DNA from: Agarophyton chilense
Taxonomy: Eukaryota; Rhodophyta; Florideophyceae; Gracilariales; Gracilariaceae
DNA: 64,000 nucleotides
NCBI GenBank assembly: GCA_030374765.1
Contig: JARGXX010000099.1
Location: 1,116,001-1,180,000, forward strand
Reading direction: 5' to 3'
Positions 33,001 through 43,200 of this stretch are shown in pieces (position 1 is the stretch's first letter; each line of letters starts with the position of its first letter). The notes below the pieces were generated by a model. The model was not told where the DNA came from, did no database searches, and saw only the letters and a list, made by a program, of their open reading frames with translations. Made by a program: the position numbers and the translations under genes.

Positions 33001-33901
33001 CGGTCCAGAACCCCAGAAAGGCGACAATAACAGTTAATGACGTTTCAACTTCAAACTCATCGTAAACACAACTTAGAAAGATAAGCACGACGAGGGCAAA
33101 AGCAAGCCCAATGGCAATTCCACCTAGAATGAGCTTGAAAAAGTCCCCAACAAGCTCTCCAATGGGTGCGGTTGCTTTGTTTGCATCATCAAGGCTACCA
33201 GAGGCAGTATTTCGTAAGGCATCAATCTGTCCGTTCACAAAGAAGCCTGTCCAAAGCACAATTGCAGAACCATGGTTGACAAGCGATTCACCATCAACGA
33301 AAACGGTGAGCATTTGAGATGAACCAAGCGAGTTAAGAGCTGATGCTACGCCTAATGAATCTGTCGCGGATACCATTGCCCCGAACATGAGAGCGGACCA
33401 CCAGGACCACCCCTCGCCACGAATCACGATCATTTGGAAAGCGCCTATAAGTCCAACTTGCAAGATAACGAGGACGAGAGCAGCAGTTAAAATGGGAATG
33501 AGAAGTCGTTTAAAGACGTGCCAGCTGGTGTTGAATGAAGCACCGAAAACAAGTGGTGCAAGAAAGACGTAAAGGAAAATTGCGGGGGGATTCACATGAA
33601 CCCATTGCCTTAGTGAAACCGAAAGTAGTCCCAGATCTACACCACAACCCAAAAGCCCAAGAAAGACTCCAGCCCCAAGAATCAGTAAATGATACGTGAT
33701 ACGCAGATACCTGGCGAGGGGCATACAAATGGCACCAATGAGCAGTACGAGGAGAGGAAATAAGATGACCGTGAACTTGACCGTGCATACATCTGTCCCG
33801 TCTTGGATACAAGTTTCTATACCTTGCAGTAAACAACTGGACTGTGACTTCGCACAAATCGGCGCACTAGATCGTACCAGGGGCATTATCGCATTATCCA
33901 T
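30020..33901 (-). CDS. SOS1/NHE-type cation:proton antiporter with long cytosolic tail
   Basis: 1293 aa from ATG 33901; the open frame continues upstream without ATG. A CPA1/NhaP-like membrane domain of about 11-12 helices spans residues 45-480, including the FGAMVSATDSLGVASALNSL and FVDGESLVNH region. It is followed by CSGLRGGVSLILSLEVVGSI, typical of SOS1-like exchangers (GLRGAVALALS). A cytosolic tail of about 800 residues contains helical stretches and a cyclic-nucleotide-binding-like segment near 905-1040. This matches plant SOS1, a plasma-membrane Na+/H+ antiporter for salt tolerance. Two membrane motifs are altered: ATDP reads ATDS, and the ND pair reads NH (His210). The ND aspartate normally binds the ion, so transport mode or activity may differ. 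Confidence 0.82.
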   Translation of the reverse strand: MDNAIMPLVRSSAPICAKSQSSCLLQGIETCIQDGTDVCTVKFTVILFPLLVLLIGAICMPLARYLRITYHLLILGAGVFLGLLGCGVDLGLLSVSLRQWVHVNPPAIFLYVFLAPLVFGASFNTSWHVFKRLLIPILTAALVLVILQVGLIGAFQMIVIRGEGWSWWSALMFGAMVSATDSLGVASALNSLGSSQMLTVFVDGESLVNHGSAIVLWTGFFVNGQIDALRNTASGSLDDANKATAPIGELVGDFFKLILGGIAIGLAFALVVLIFLSCVYDEFEVETSLTVIVAFLGFWTAQALTELSGVTANIASGLVLSSYGRHLITPSVRKPLGEFWNLLGWIGSTIIFVHAGMLLSVFAWSCAGEPHQARDYVYIIVWYLFLQVMRIGLFLLFRPLLSIRNKWLGWKEAFFLGCSGLRGGVSLILSLEVVGSIFPEEVKSRVVLWTTGILALCLLINGSLLKPLIRGFKFDRIDKQKAEFSLRARSVMVQRTLQILDHLCVECGYKSARWSYVIQNVLPSSWLHDAEHASDYKDAVRQIVSNASAPTKDCLERICNEERRKIKDKKLGDHLGPNDLSSFLAFQRSPTLSADIQDFHLSIRKSMSAAPSHQNSAITPSTHRTKEENQRSNSTSDDTRGIVHTATNGSIEEQIHHSATPLSMQGINRKLDCDEGHPEGTSRDREVRRRMLSSMLSHVRAITNASLLDLSVIVHLEEDIQYALDANAEDREYELFSFLNSVNNRTATIWHRGYLNIVERKKRRGESLITNTVVVMGILASILKGEMLLDSPRVRKQAEQLYEAAATLLNRIEALNPYVLGWVSSQFAIHLTERSQDSVLSDLMASGVIDEHEFNVIHAELVKIRRKHLAFRLPLPLRSPMSADSKPSSLLREHPLFAGLEAKALSSVVDHQGDFVHLQGGEELKVEKGSLVLVLQGAIRPVEETNSLSHSDDRKHSVLTGSSRLEADSPLETRSPKRPGVSLQMQGSSGNAPEKPQIDDIDVIESGCESRSAMHWCFSSFNGFCGHLVTLNSYNMSNVIFPIDQRRILQTRFRSCEQADSTIVFTLPTKHVRVLACASEEFRLEITRSLAREIVLNSIVDQSSYVLTNFFQPAPMDNTTVVGRAYQILERLPYMEVVTIRAGEGSSLYLQGPGVLLNGMVQVSVTDADGSSGSVNLLHKELTGPALLPSSGLILHEVPSKNDLVSRKQSSSDGESGSQNGDWSRTTATSSTEPDEGRQIIAHVLIEPLRQPDHIALRRLRRWTSSDVVLDMNGRFGIHCHVDPAVLLDTKVE

Positions 33902-35061
33902 GACGCAGATTTCAGGCCAGTACCACGGAAACTCTTCGACACATGTAAAGCTCGGCAAAAGATGTACTTGCGACAAAAATGAAAGCTAGGGGACGAAATC
34001 TCACCAATTGAATTGGCGTTTAGTCTGAAATGGTACTGTGTTGGTGGATTCCAGTCGGGTAATGGTTATTGAGCAGCTGAACACATCATAGCACACAGGG
34101 CAGATTGAAGAGCTAGAGCTAGAGTCGAAATCGAACCTGACATTCTCAGGTGCTCACCACCTCGAAGGCAACAAAGAGACAGCTTTACGCAACCATACGA
34201 CACGCCGATGCGACATTAAACGTGTGAAATCTTATCAAGATAGAGTCTGCATCGGTGGTGAATGGCTCATCACAATCAGCACGTCAGATTGCGTCCACGC
34301 CCCTTAGCATGGGTGTCACTGAGCTACAACAATAATTGTCTAGGACCTGCCGCTGGCGGTATGTGTTCCATGAGCTTTTCTCCGGATTGCTGTGTAACAG
34401 ATTTCATTTCTCTCGTTTCATATCTCATGACCTTAGCGCTAGCCCACTTGCCAAAATCCTTGAGGATTACTAGTTAGGAGACAACAGAGAGGCATTTCAT
34501 ACACATACACCCGTTACCCTTCCATACCATGCAGTTGGCCATGGGAAACAAGGATGGGTCAAATGTGTTGTGCGAACCATTTGCCGGGGTTAACAAGGAT
34601 TAGCCAATGCCTTGCTCGTTGGACACCCCGTGACCAAAGAACCACCTCGTAGAAATGTCACCAAACGAGGCAGTATTTGAACAACTACACTACAATTACT
34701 TCCGCGTAATTGTGATTTACTAATTACATAGTTTTTTTTAAGTTGCTCTCCGCTCTCAACAGTGAAGGCTAGAGTAGATTTATCTACCAAGGGTAGGACA
34801 GTTGATGCTCACGGGCAGGTTGCGATTCAATTGCCACCCAGCTGGTCTGACGCCACAGCCACCTTTGTATCGTTTTTGTTGACACATTGTTGAGAATCAG
34901 AGCGCCACACCGACGTTCCTTTTGGCTGTTACCGCGCGACCGAACGACCTTTTCCCCTGTTCTATCAAAGGGTACCTAAACGAGCATTTATTCATCTTTC
35001 TTAGTGTGAGAAAAAGTACTTCACGCGACTTGCAAAGCGGCGGTGAAAGATACGTCACAAA
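33902..35061. other. Divergent promoter region, no gene seen
   Basis: 1.16 kb between the antiporter and TCF25 start codons, which point away from each other. Frames of 60-73 codons lack motifs. It presumably holds both promoters. Confidence 0.45.
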
Positions 35062-37191
35062 ATGAGCAGGAGAGCCATAAGAAGATACGACGAAGCTCTT
35101 CGTGCACAGAAGATCCATGAAGAAAAAGAGAACGAGGGGACCGACTCTGATACAGCTCCAGAATCACATCACCCTATTTCAAAACCGAGTCCCGGATTCT
35201 TTTCATTACTTCAAGACTCTGAAGACTTAGCTGATGAGGACGAGGACAAGGACGAAGACGAACCTACAGCAGAATATGATGTCCCCATTGGGGAAGAAAC
35301 AACTCCCAACGACCCCACGGATCATATTCAAGAAGCAGAAAACGCGCCGAACATATCTTCTATTGAAAACCAGAAAGCTTCATTAGGGGAAAGCAACCAA
35401 GGATTGAAAAAGTCGAAAAAGAAAAGGAAGAAAGGTCGAGGAAAAAAGAAACGTGGAAATGTGCTGTCTCGGGAGGAAGATCCGGACTGGATTGCATTGA
35501 ACGAGGCGTCTGACCTGAGACCAATTTCATCAAGGAAATCACCCAGTGACATCCCCAAATCCTATTTCAGGAAAGAAGACGATGACGAGATACGGAAAGA
35601 AGCAAGTGAAATAATGAAGACTGTTGAGAAAATGGCGCTGTCTGATTCGGATGGCATTTCTGGTCAAAACTTTGCCGTACATGAAGATAACAACCCGCTT
35701 CGGGTAGAAGTGAAGCATCTTAATGCTTCGTCAGAACTCAAGAAGCTCTTTGGATCAAGGGCAGTTGAAGCTGAGCGTCGAAACGAGCGAAATGCAGACG
35801 CACAAGTCCTTCGCCGTCGGAGACCTCCTCCTCCAAGAGCTCATCTTCGTAAGCAGCTCACTCTGGTGACACCCCGAGACACATGGTTCGGGTACGCACC
35901 TGGGTTGACGATGGTTATTGACAAGGAACCCACGAATAACAGTAACCTCGGTCTGCGATATTTCCGCTACAAGCATGAACCATCGTATAAGAGTTTACAA
36001 AACGAATATCGGGTCGTAGTCGAAAATCTTGATCATAATCCGCTTGTGCAGTTCGTGAGTATGCATCCTTTCCATGTCGATGGATTATTGCAGCTTGCAG
36101 AGCTTTACCGTCAGATGGGAGAGATGGACCGCGCTGCTGAGCAAATAGAGCGAAGTATATATGTGCTTCAGACGTCATGGAATGTGACATTTAAGCCATA
36201 CGATGGAATGTGCAGACTCAGATTTGACGTCATTGAGAATCGGTCGCTCTATCTTGCGTTATTCCGTTACTCCCAGCTTCTGACGAGAAGAGGGTTACAC
36301 CGCACTGCACTCGAAGTAAGCAAACTGCTGTTGAACTTCGATCCCGTTAACGACCCCATGGGCGTGCTCTTGTTAGCCGACTCCTATGCTCTGCTATCGG
36401 GAGAGTACGGATGGATATTGGGGATGAACAAGTTCTACAAACACGTTCCCTTGAAATACTTTCCCAACTTCGCTGCAAGTGCCGCGATTGCTATAGAAAG
36501 TGAACGACAAGATTCTTTCCAATCTTCGACCCTATCAACATCACGTAAAGGTGTATCAGGGACCCAGAGCAAAGAATCTGAGACCGAATTGGAAAGCACT
36601 ACACTCAGAGCTGAAGAGACTTTGATCGATGCTCTTCTAACTTATCCGATGCTTTTAAAGCCCATTGTCTTGGCAATAAGAGATGACCCTGGGGTGTGGG
36701 CGGAGTATACTCTCTACGATGAAAATTGGTACAGCTCGGGAATCGAAAACTGTGATGTCCTGCTCCGCATAAGTCGAATCTATGCAGAGAGAAGCAAACT
36801 GTTGTGGAATTCTGTATCCCACAAGGAGATGCTTGCTAAGTGTGCAAGAATTGCGGGCGAACTAGACAGATTAGCAGCTGTCACAGCTAACCAAACCAAA
36901 GAAAGCGAGCCGGAGGCTTACCGGATGTTGGAGCGAGTAGTGGCATGTCGAGCTTTGCGCAAAGACGCAGCAGAATGGTTTGAGAAGAGCGGGCTCTATC
37001 GTACCTTACAGATAGGTGACTTCACCGATAGTAGTAACTTACCTGGCGAGCTTCTTGCGAGGGATGCCGCTCAGCAAGCGATCGGTGCCCATCCCCAGCG
37101 GGATATCACCCTGACACAAGGAGCCATAGAGTTTCTGCAGAGCATGTTGCCATGGAGAGAAGCACGAGACGCGCATCCAGAAGCAGGCTGA
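35062..37191 (+). CDS. TCF25: TCF25/Nulp1 (yeast Rqc1) family protein
   Basis: Single exon, 709 aa, against 676 in human. It starts MSRRAIRRYDEALRAQ, close to the human MSRRALRRLRGEQ. An acidic linker and a Lys-rich block (KKSKKKRKKGRGKKKRG) follow. The conserved Tcf25 domain runs from ELKKLFGSRAVEAERRNERN through TPRDTWFGYAPGLTMVIDKE, NPLVQFVSMHPFHVDGLLQL and ENRSLYLALFRYSQLLTRRG to FLQSMLPW, each block matching the family. Rqc1 is a subunit of the ribosome quality control complex with Ltn1, Rqc2 and Cdc48, acting on stalled nascent chains on 60S subunits. Together with RPF2 and SBDS it is the third 60S-linked gene in this stretch; I regard that as coincidence. Confidence 0.93.
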   Translation: MSRRAIRRYDEALRAQKIHEEKENEGTDSDTAPESHHPISKPSPGFFSLLQDSEDLADEDEDKDEDEPTAEYDVPIGEETTPNDPTDHIQEAENAPNISSIENQKASLGESNQGLKKSKKKRKKGRGKKKRGNVLSREEDPDWIALNEASDLRPISSRKSPSDIPKSYFRKEDDDEIRKEASEIMKTVEKMALSDSDGISGQNFAVHEDNNPLRVEVKHLNASSELKKLFGSRAVEAERRNERNADAQVLRRRRPPPPRAHLRKQLTLVTPRDTWFGYAPGLTMVIDKEPTNNSNLGLRYFRYKHEPSYKSLQNEYRVVVENLDHNPLVQFVSMHPFHVDGLLQLAELYRQMGEMDRAAEQIERSIYVLQTSWNVTFKPYDGMCRLRFDVIENRSLYLALFRYSQLLTRRGLHRTALEVSKLLLNFDPVNDPMGVLLLADSYALLSGEYGWILGMNKFYKHVPLKYFPNFAASAAIAIESERQDSFQSSTLSTSRKGVSGTQSKESETELESTTLRAEETLIDALLTYPMLLKPIVLAIRDDPGVWAEYTLYDENWYSSGIENCDVLLRISRIYAERSKLLWNSVSHKEMLAKCARIAGELDRLAAVTANQTKESEPEAYRMLERVVACRALRKDAAEWFEKSGLYRTLQIGDFTDSSNLPGELLARDAAQQAIGAHPQRDITLTQGAIEFLQSMLPWREARDAHPEAG

Positions 37192-38241
37192 CCTTGATCT
37201 GTACATATTTGCCGATTGTATTTCATGAAGTTTCTCTCTGCGTATATACCTTCGTTGAAATTTGCAGCAAGATGTCCATGTCTGGTCTTTTCAAGATCTT
37301 TGTCGTATGCATATCAATACATTTCACTATCCAGCCACTCACAAACCATGGCTGAAGAAGTTAACGTATTCTTATCCTAATCGCCAATGTGTATCGAGTG
37401 AGATGCTGTCTTCTGTAAATGTTGCAAACGAACCCCATAACTTGTGGAGTATTTGTCCCAATGAGCGATGTGTTGTATAATCTATCGGATCGGAATTGCT
37501 ATTTGTTGAACTGCAACGGTTTCTCAAGGACCTGCCCCACCCATAGATAGCTGGGGCCCGAATTACGAGATGCCAGGATCTCTAACTCACAGCTATTACT
37601 CTCCCTTTTACTTGGAAGAACTGAGAAGAGCTGCCATCGTGTTTGAAGGTTGTAATCACAGTTCACCGGATTGGAAGACAAGAGTGGAATTCCCTGCAAT
37701 GCTATTGCACTCACTTTGGGCTTCGTGGGAAAAAGGGTGTCGAGCAAAATGCTCAGCTTTGCCATCTTTCTTCACGGCATATTGGCGTGTTGCGATCTTT
37801 CATGTACCAAACGAGAGTTTTTAATGAGAAAGAGACGAGGGGTGGGGGAATACACCCATATTCCTTTAATTCGCTCATGGGCCACAACTGCCAAAGCGCG
37901 GTATTTATCTCATTGCGACTCTGATGCCACTTTATGGGTTTTATATTATAGAATATCATTATCATACGTACCAGCTGCGTCAACTTCCACTTTATAACCT
38001 TTGCAAGAACTGCGTCGCGGACATTTCAGATGGCGTTCTCATGTAATGTTTCCTGCAGTCCACAGCGTGCGCTTTGTTCACTGTTGGTAGGAACACATGT
38101 ATACTTCCCTTTTCATTTCAATCAGTCTTTGGTGCTACAGTTTCCGCCATTAATCGTACCACTGCTGCAATCTAGAGGTCATCACCTTGACAACAGCAAA
38201 AATTGTTGCACTGAAAAAGAATGTGAAGCGTATATCTCTAC
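37192..38241. other. Intergenic, no gene seen
   Basis: 1.05 kb between convergent 3' ends. Overlapping frames of up to 108 codons (for example 37671-37997) show no motif and compete in several frames. Long for a convergent gap in this genome, so a missed small or noncoding gene is possible. Confidence 0.4.
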
Positions 38242-38829
38242 TCATTTGCGTTCATAAATTATCGGGGTTTCATAGTATCCGAATAGAAGCTTTCCATCTT
38301 TCCAAACGCGTTCATGTACATGCAGTATGTTCTCTGAAATTGTCTCGACAAGCCTAACCTCCATGTTTTCGTTCGGAGAAACAGTGATGTCGATGTTGAA
38401 CTGGAAATTTTCTTTATCAAATTCATACACAGGGCTGAGTGGGAACGTCTTAGATCGTCGAAGTTCGTGGTAGTCAAATCGTAACATTGGATTGTCATGT
38501 CTAACCGATGATGCATCCAAGTCATCAGGAATAGCCAGTGATGTGATGGTGATACGACCATCTTCAATTTTATCAAACCGAAGTAGTAAAGGTCTCACCA
38601 TGGCGTTTCTTTGATTTGGATGCCATTTATATGTTTCTTCCAGTACATGAAAAGTCTTTGTGGTGTCAAATTGTTCAGGAATGCTATCCATAATGTTCTC
38701 TAAGGGTGTGTTGACATGAATCGCAAACGGAGACACACGCTGTCTATCATTCTTTTCGTTTTCAATTTGTCTGGTGTTATCAAAGCGACCTATGATGAAC
38801 TTCTTCATGAGCTGAAGTTGGTCCAGCAT
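38242..38829 (-). CDS. CpcT/CpeT-like protein (tentative)
   Basis: 195 aa from ATG 38829. The N-terminus MKKFIIGRFDNTRQIEN resembles the start of the CpcT/CpeT fold (L..WMAGxFSNxxQA). The stretch TFHVLEETYKWHPNQRNAMV with LLLRFDKIEDGRITITSLAI resembles the EQAYD..PYRQRV...L.I.NYAL block. The C-terminus VHERVWKDGKLLFGYYETPI resembles ..E.VWGS..GPF. CpcT/CpeT proteins attach bilins to phycobiliproteins. The conserved PYRQR and PGC residues are not present, and no transit peptide is visible, so activity is doubtful. A gypsy element starts 294 bp upstream of the ATG. The fold call is my reading only. Confidence 0.4.
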   Translation of the reverse strand: MLDQLQLMKKFIIGRFDNTRQIENEKNDRQRVSPFAIHVNTPLENIMDSIPEQFDTTKTFHVLEETYKWHPNQRNAMVRPLLLRFDKIEDGRITITSLAIPDDLDASSVRHDNPMLRFDYHELRRSKTFPLSPVYEFDKENFQFNIDITVSPNENMEVRLVETISENILHVHERVWKDGKLLFGYYETPIIYERK

Positions 38830-39117
38830 CTTTCGAGGTGTGGCTTTGAATATTTAGCTCTAGCTAGTTCCCACGCTTCGCCTCTTTGGTTCAGATGTTT
38901 CGTTTGTCATGGAGAGGATTCTTTATTTATTGTCGCAGTGCTACCTTTGTACATAGTGTCGTGTGATTGTAAAATCGGGCCTTTTATTACGATAAAACAT
39001 CGATAACCTCGAGGACAACGGGTCACTCGACGCCAAGATTGGTCCTTTAGCAACCAGGTTTTGCTCTTGCGCCCCGTCATCTGCACTCGGTATTCGATAT
39101 GACACATACGAATGATT

Positions 39118-39122
39118 ATTTT
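39118..39122. repeat. Gypsy target site duplication (left copy)
   Basis: ATTTT, matched by ATTTT at 52579-52583 immediately after the outer end of the split 5' LTR. The match confirms that both borders belong to one insertion. Confidence 0.85.
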
Positions 39123-40266
39123 TGTGGGCGCCATCTTGGGAGTGTGACGCGGTGGGCCAACTTGACAGTAAAAGTCAATGTAAATGGGAGTCCCTCGTAG
39201 CCAAAAAAGGCCCGTACAGATAAGTGTAGTTCGGTTTCGCAAAGAGATAAGTAGAACGGCAAGACAGGGAGAATACTCAACCCGTCAGATAAAAATAGAT
39301 AAAATAACAAGGGGAGAACGAAGCTCAACCTAGCGATAATTCTCCAAAATCTTCTTAGGACGATACGCAACGAAAGACTTATGTCAATGGTCACTAGGAG
39401 TCAGACTCCCGACTTCCGATAAGACACTCCGGATGTGAGACGATTCTGCAGCCTACGTACTTCTGCGCCAACCAGAAGCACGCGTATACAATCCCTACAA
39501 GGCTTCCCGAGGAGAGCTAATGACAGCGAGATATGCCTTCACTCATATACCCAAGCTGGCCTTTTGCAGGAAAGGTTACGCGGCACCACTTGCGGCAGCT
39601 TCCCGTCCAGTACTGAATCCCAGGAATCCTCCAGGTCTTACCGACCGACACAGGCTTTTCACTCTGTGGGGGACCCCTTGCCAGACGCAGTACCGTTGGT
39701 ACACACAAGCCGTCTCCCGTCCACGCCAAAGGCGCTTCAACCGGTACAGTGGGCTGATAGAGGGTGCACCTTCCAGCGGCAAACGCCTCACTGGTCCTCT
39801 ATACGGCGGCAAACGCCTCACCGATTTTAGATAATTATAGGGTTGCTCCTCCAGCGGCAAGCGCCTCACTGGACCCGAGGCGGCAAACGCCTCACCTTTT
39901 GTTATAGTTGAAGGGCTCGAAGCCAAAGGAAATAGTTGAATTGGGTGTTTGTTCGCTTGAGGTCGTCCGAGATGGTGTTCGGAGACTTCAGAGGCCCTTT
40001 TATAGAGATCTAGAACCCACAGAATGGGCTGCAACGCATTGATACTCACTTATTACTACGGTGTGCTTCTAGGTTACTCTATTGGCTTCTAGAAGCCAGT
40101 ACAGCAGCACACTAACCAATTAAAATGTAACAACTACGCCTGACATCACCAGAATACCACTGCAACGTCGGCGTCAACAAAGATGTAGGAACTCCCGGCG
40201 CTGCTGGCACATCCTACACGTGTGTTACAGCAGTGCCGGAACATTCCACACGTTCCGCGACCCACA
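39123..40266 (-). repeat. Gypsy 3' LTR (intact, 1144 bp)
   Basis: The sequence repeats at 44880-45966 plus 52522-52578. It starts TGTGGGCG and ends CGACCCACA on the plus strand, a 6-bp terminal inverted repeat. It holds four copies of a hairpin-forming motif (GGCGGCAAACGCC type) at 39773-39893. A 131-codon plus-strand frame (39435-39830) occurs identically in both LTRs and is not a gene. On the minus strand an ATG-led frame enters from the LTR's 3' end, as explained for the gag-pol. Confidence 0.95.
39773..39893. repeat. Hairpin repeat cluster in LTR
   Basis: Four copies at 39773-39794, 39804-39823, 39851-39872 and 39877-39893. Each has the core CGGCAAACGCCTC or CGGCAAGCGCCTC. Complementary arms such as GAGGCG/CGCCTC or GGCG/CGCC flank a GCAAA loop, and two copies have outer CCAG/CTGG arms. 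The same cluster sits at 45530-45650 in the other LTR. Such structured repeats may act as enhancer, RNA-structure or Gag-binding sites; that is speculation. Confidence 0.75.
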
Positions 40267-40277
40267 CAGCCCCAAGC

Positions 40278-43200
40278 TCAACGGTTGCTACGCCACGGCA
40301 ACCCGGAAACCTTAGCATCCAATGGTCGCGGCAGATAGATTTTGAGGCGTCGACAATGTATCCCTTGACGAGTATAGCGGTTGTGTGGTGAGACCAAAGT
40401 GTACCTGGGGTGATCTGCACGGACAACACGGCAAGGTCCAAAGTACTTTGAGGAGAATGCCGGCCACTTCACTGTGGTATTCAGCGCCTTCCCCTTCGCC
40501 ACCAAAACCTCATCTCCAACCTGGAACTTTCTTATCTTCTTCTCCGGAATATCCCTAGTAACTCTCATCTCAGCACGCGCTGCCCGAGGATTAGATGAAG
40601 CTAAAGTCTCCAAGGTCCTAAATATCTGTGAAGAATCCCCATGCTGCACCGCCACACCCGAGTCATACGATGTCATACGTGGTTTCACGCCATAAAGCAA
40701 TTCAAAAGGCGATATTCCGCTGGCAAGATGGCGACGTCGATATCCATATAGAACTGAAGGGAGGTCATCATCCCAGCTTGAACCACGGGCTAAGACAGTC
40801 TTTCCAAGAGCTCGTTTAAGTGTACCAACCATTCTCTCAGCCCTACCATTGGACATAGGTGCGTAAGCCAGAACAGTTTTCCACTTGATTCCTTTCTCTT
40901 TCATGAACGAAACGAGTGACATGGACGTGAAATAGGTCGCATTGTCGGATACGATGACACGGGGAAGGCCAAAAGGGGCGATGATTCCACTTTTCACAAA
41001 TTCTACTACAGTTTCTGACGTTGAATTCCTTGTCGGGGCGGCAATCGGCCATCCAGTAAGATGCTCAACACAAACCAAGAGAAATCGGTTTCCTGCCTTG
41101 CTCTTCTGGAAAGGACCGGCAAAGTCAATTGAAAACACATCACACAGAGACGAAACCGGTGTGTGAAGGCTAGTATAGTACTGTGGAAGTGGTGCCATCC
41201 TCTGACAAGCGTCACAGCTTTTGACGTAATCCCCAGTTTCTCGATACATTGTAGGCCACCAAAACCTCTCCGTAATAAACTTCCTTGTAGCCTTGACGTC
41301 CCAGTGTCCGATATCGTCATGAAAAGACCTCAGTATACTCTGCCTATGAGAAACATCTGGTACGACTCGTAGACCCTTTGTAGTGCGCCTGAATAGCTTT
41401 CCTTCCCAAACTAAGAACCGTTTCGCATTCCGTCTCACGATTTGGCGAACATGACTGTGATGTTCGTTCATTGACATTCCACAGAGATAACGGGCAATGT
41501 TTGCATAGTATGGTTCAAGTCCACGAAATTGATCAGTGTCACCTATGAGGCATACGAGGTCTCCTTCATCCTCGTGCAACTCAACCTTATCACCATGGAG
41601 AATCCTCGAAAGATAGTCGGCAGCACCGTTGTCCTTCCCAGCCCGATATACTATCTCAAAGTCATACTCGGCAAGGAAATCGAGCCAACGGGCTAGGCGA
41701 CCATGTATATCACGTTTCTGAAAGGCATATCGGAGAGCCATATGATCCGTAATAACTTTGAACGGAACAGAGGAGAGAAGATACACTCTGAACTTTTTCA
41801 GGGCAAATATGACTGCCAATGCTTCCCTCTCAGATGCAGAATAGTTCCTTTCCGCTGCAGTCATCGTGCGACTAGCGAACTGCAAGGGGTGGATCCTACC
41901 GTCTTCTTTCTTCTGAGACAACACGGCCCCAAGCGACACACTCAACGCATCTGTCTCAACAATGAAAGGTTTCTCAAAGTCCGGGAATGACAACACTGGT
42001 GGCTCAGTTAACTTCTTCTTCAACCCGTGGAAGGCGTCAAGCATGTCTTCAGTCCAAGTCAGGATTTTATTTCCCGAGGTAGCACTGTGAAGCACTGCCG
42101 AAGTCTCAGCAAAGTTTCTGATGAAGCGACGATAGTATCCGGCTAGGCCAAGGAATGATCTCAACTCCGTCGTGGTGGAAGGTATGGGTGCCTCCTGAAT
42201 CTTATCAATCTTTGCTTGATCTACTGAAACGCCACTCGCGTCAATAACGTGGCCGAGAAGATGTACCTTAGGAAGGGCAAAGAAACACTTTGATAACTTC
42301 AGTTTAAGGCCATGCATACTTATTCGTTCCAAGACAGACCGGATGTGCCGTACATGTTCTTCGAGACTTCTCGAAAAGATTACAACGTCGTCGATATAGA
42401 CCCGGACGAAGGAAAGCCCACGGAGGACGACGTCCATCATACGCTGAAAGGTAGAAGGAGCATTCATAAGTCCAAATGGCATTACTTCGAACATGAAGGT
42501 CCCATATCTGCATACGAAAGTAGTCATTTCTTTGCACTCTTCCGACATTTTCACTTGCCAGTATCCAGTGAAAAGATCAAGCGTTGTAAAGAAACAGCAT
42601 CCGCCTAAGTCATCAAAGATCTCTTCCATACGTGGCAACGGCCATCGATCGGATTTCATGACACGGTTGAGTTCTCGGTAATCCACGCAGAACCTGGGGC
42701 TACCATCCTTCTTGGTTGCGATAACAACAGGAAAGGACCACGCTGATGCAGAAGGAGTAATGATACCTGCCTCCAGTAATAAATCGATCTCTTCCCGGAT
42801 GAACTCATTGTGCCTAGGAGACATTCTTCTCGCTCTGAAATATATAGGCTTGTTGATAGTCAGTTCGAACGAATGTGATACTGGAACATCTGCTGGGCGG
42901 AGGTCCATCAGGGTCCAAGCGATGACATTGGTCTCCTTCAAACTCGAAATAAATTTTCCTTTTTCTTTCGTAGGTATGTGAGACAACTTGGACAGCAAAA
43001 GTTCTTCCTGAGGATCGGATCCAGATATATTCAGTTCCGGTATAATCTCATCTTCATCAATTCTCACTTTGTCAGTAAGAGCCACGACCAGTTCTTCATC
43101 TTCAGAGACAGTATCCTCAACAGCGGCATCAGAATCTGACGTAAAGTCTTCACTATCCGTATCAGATCCTTCTCCATCTGGGGCCTCAACACGGGCGTAG

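Noticed and set aside
39435-39830. 131-codon plus-strand frame, also at 45192-45587
   Set aside because: It lies wholly inside both LTR copies and is identical because the LTRs are; it has no protein features and runs opposite to the element.
39773-39893. CRISPR-like spaced repeats
   Set aside because: Only four degenerate copies with irregular spacing, inside a eukaryotic LTR.
40209-40210. LTR end at the CTGCTGGCA boundary
   Set aside because: The pairwise match stops there only because the MULE interrupts the other LTR; the match resumes at 52522 and ends at CCCACA, giving the true border 40266.
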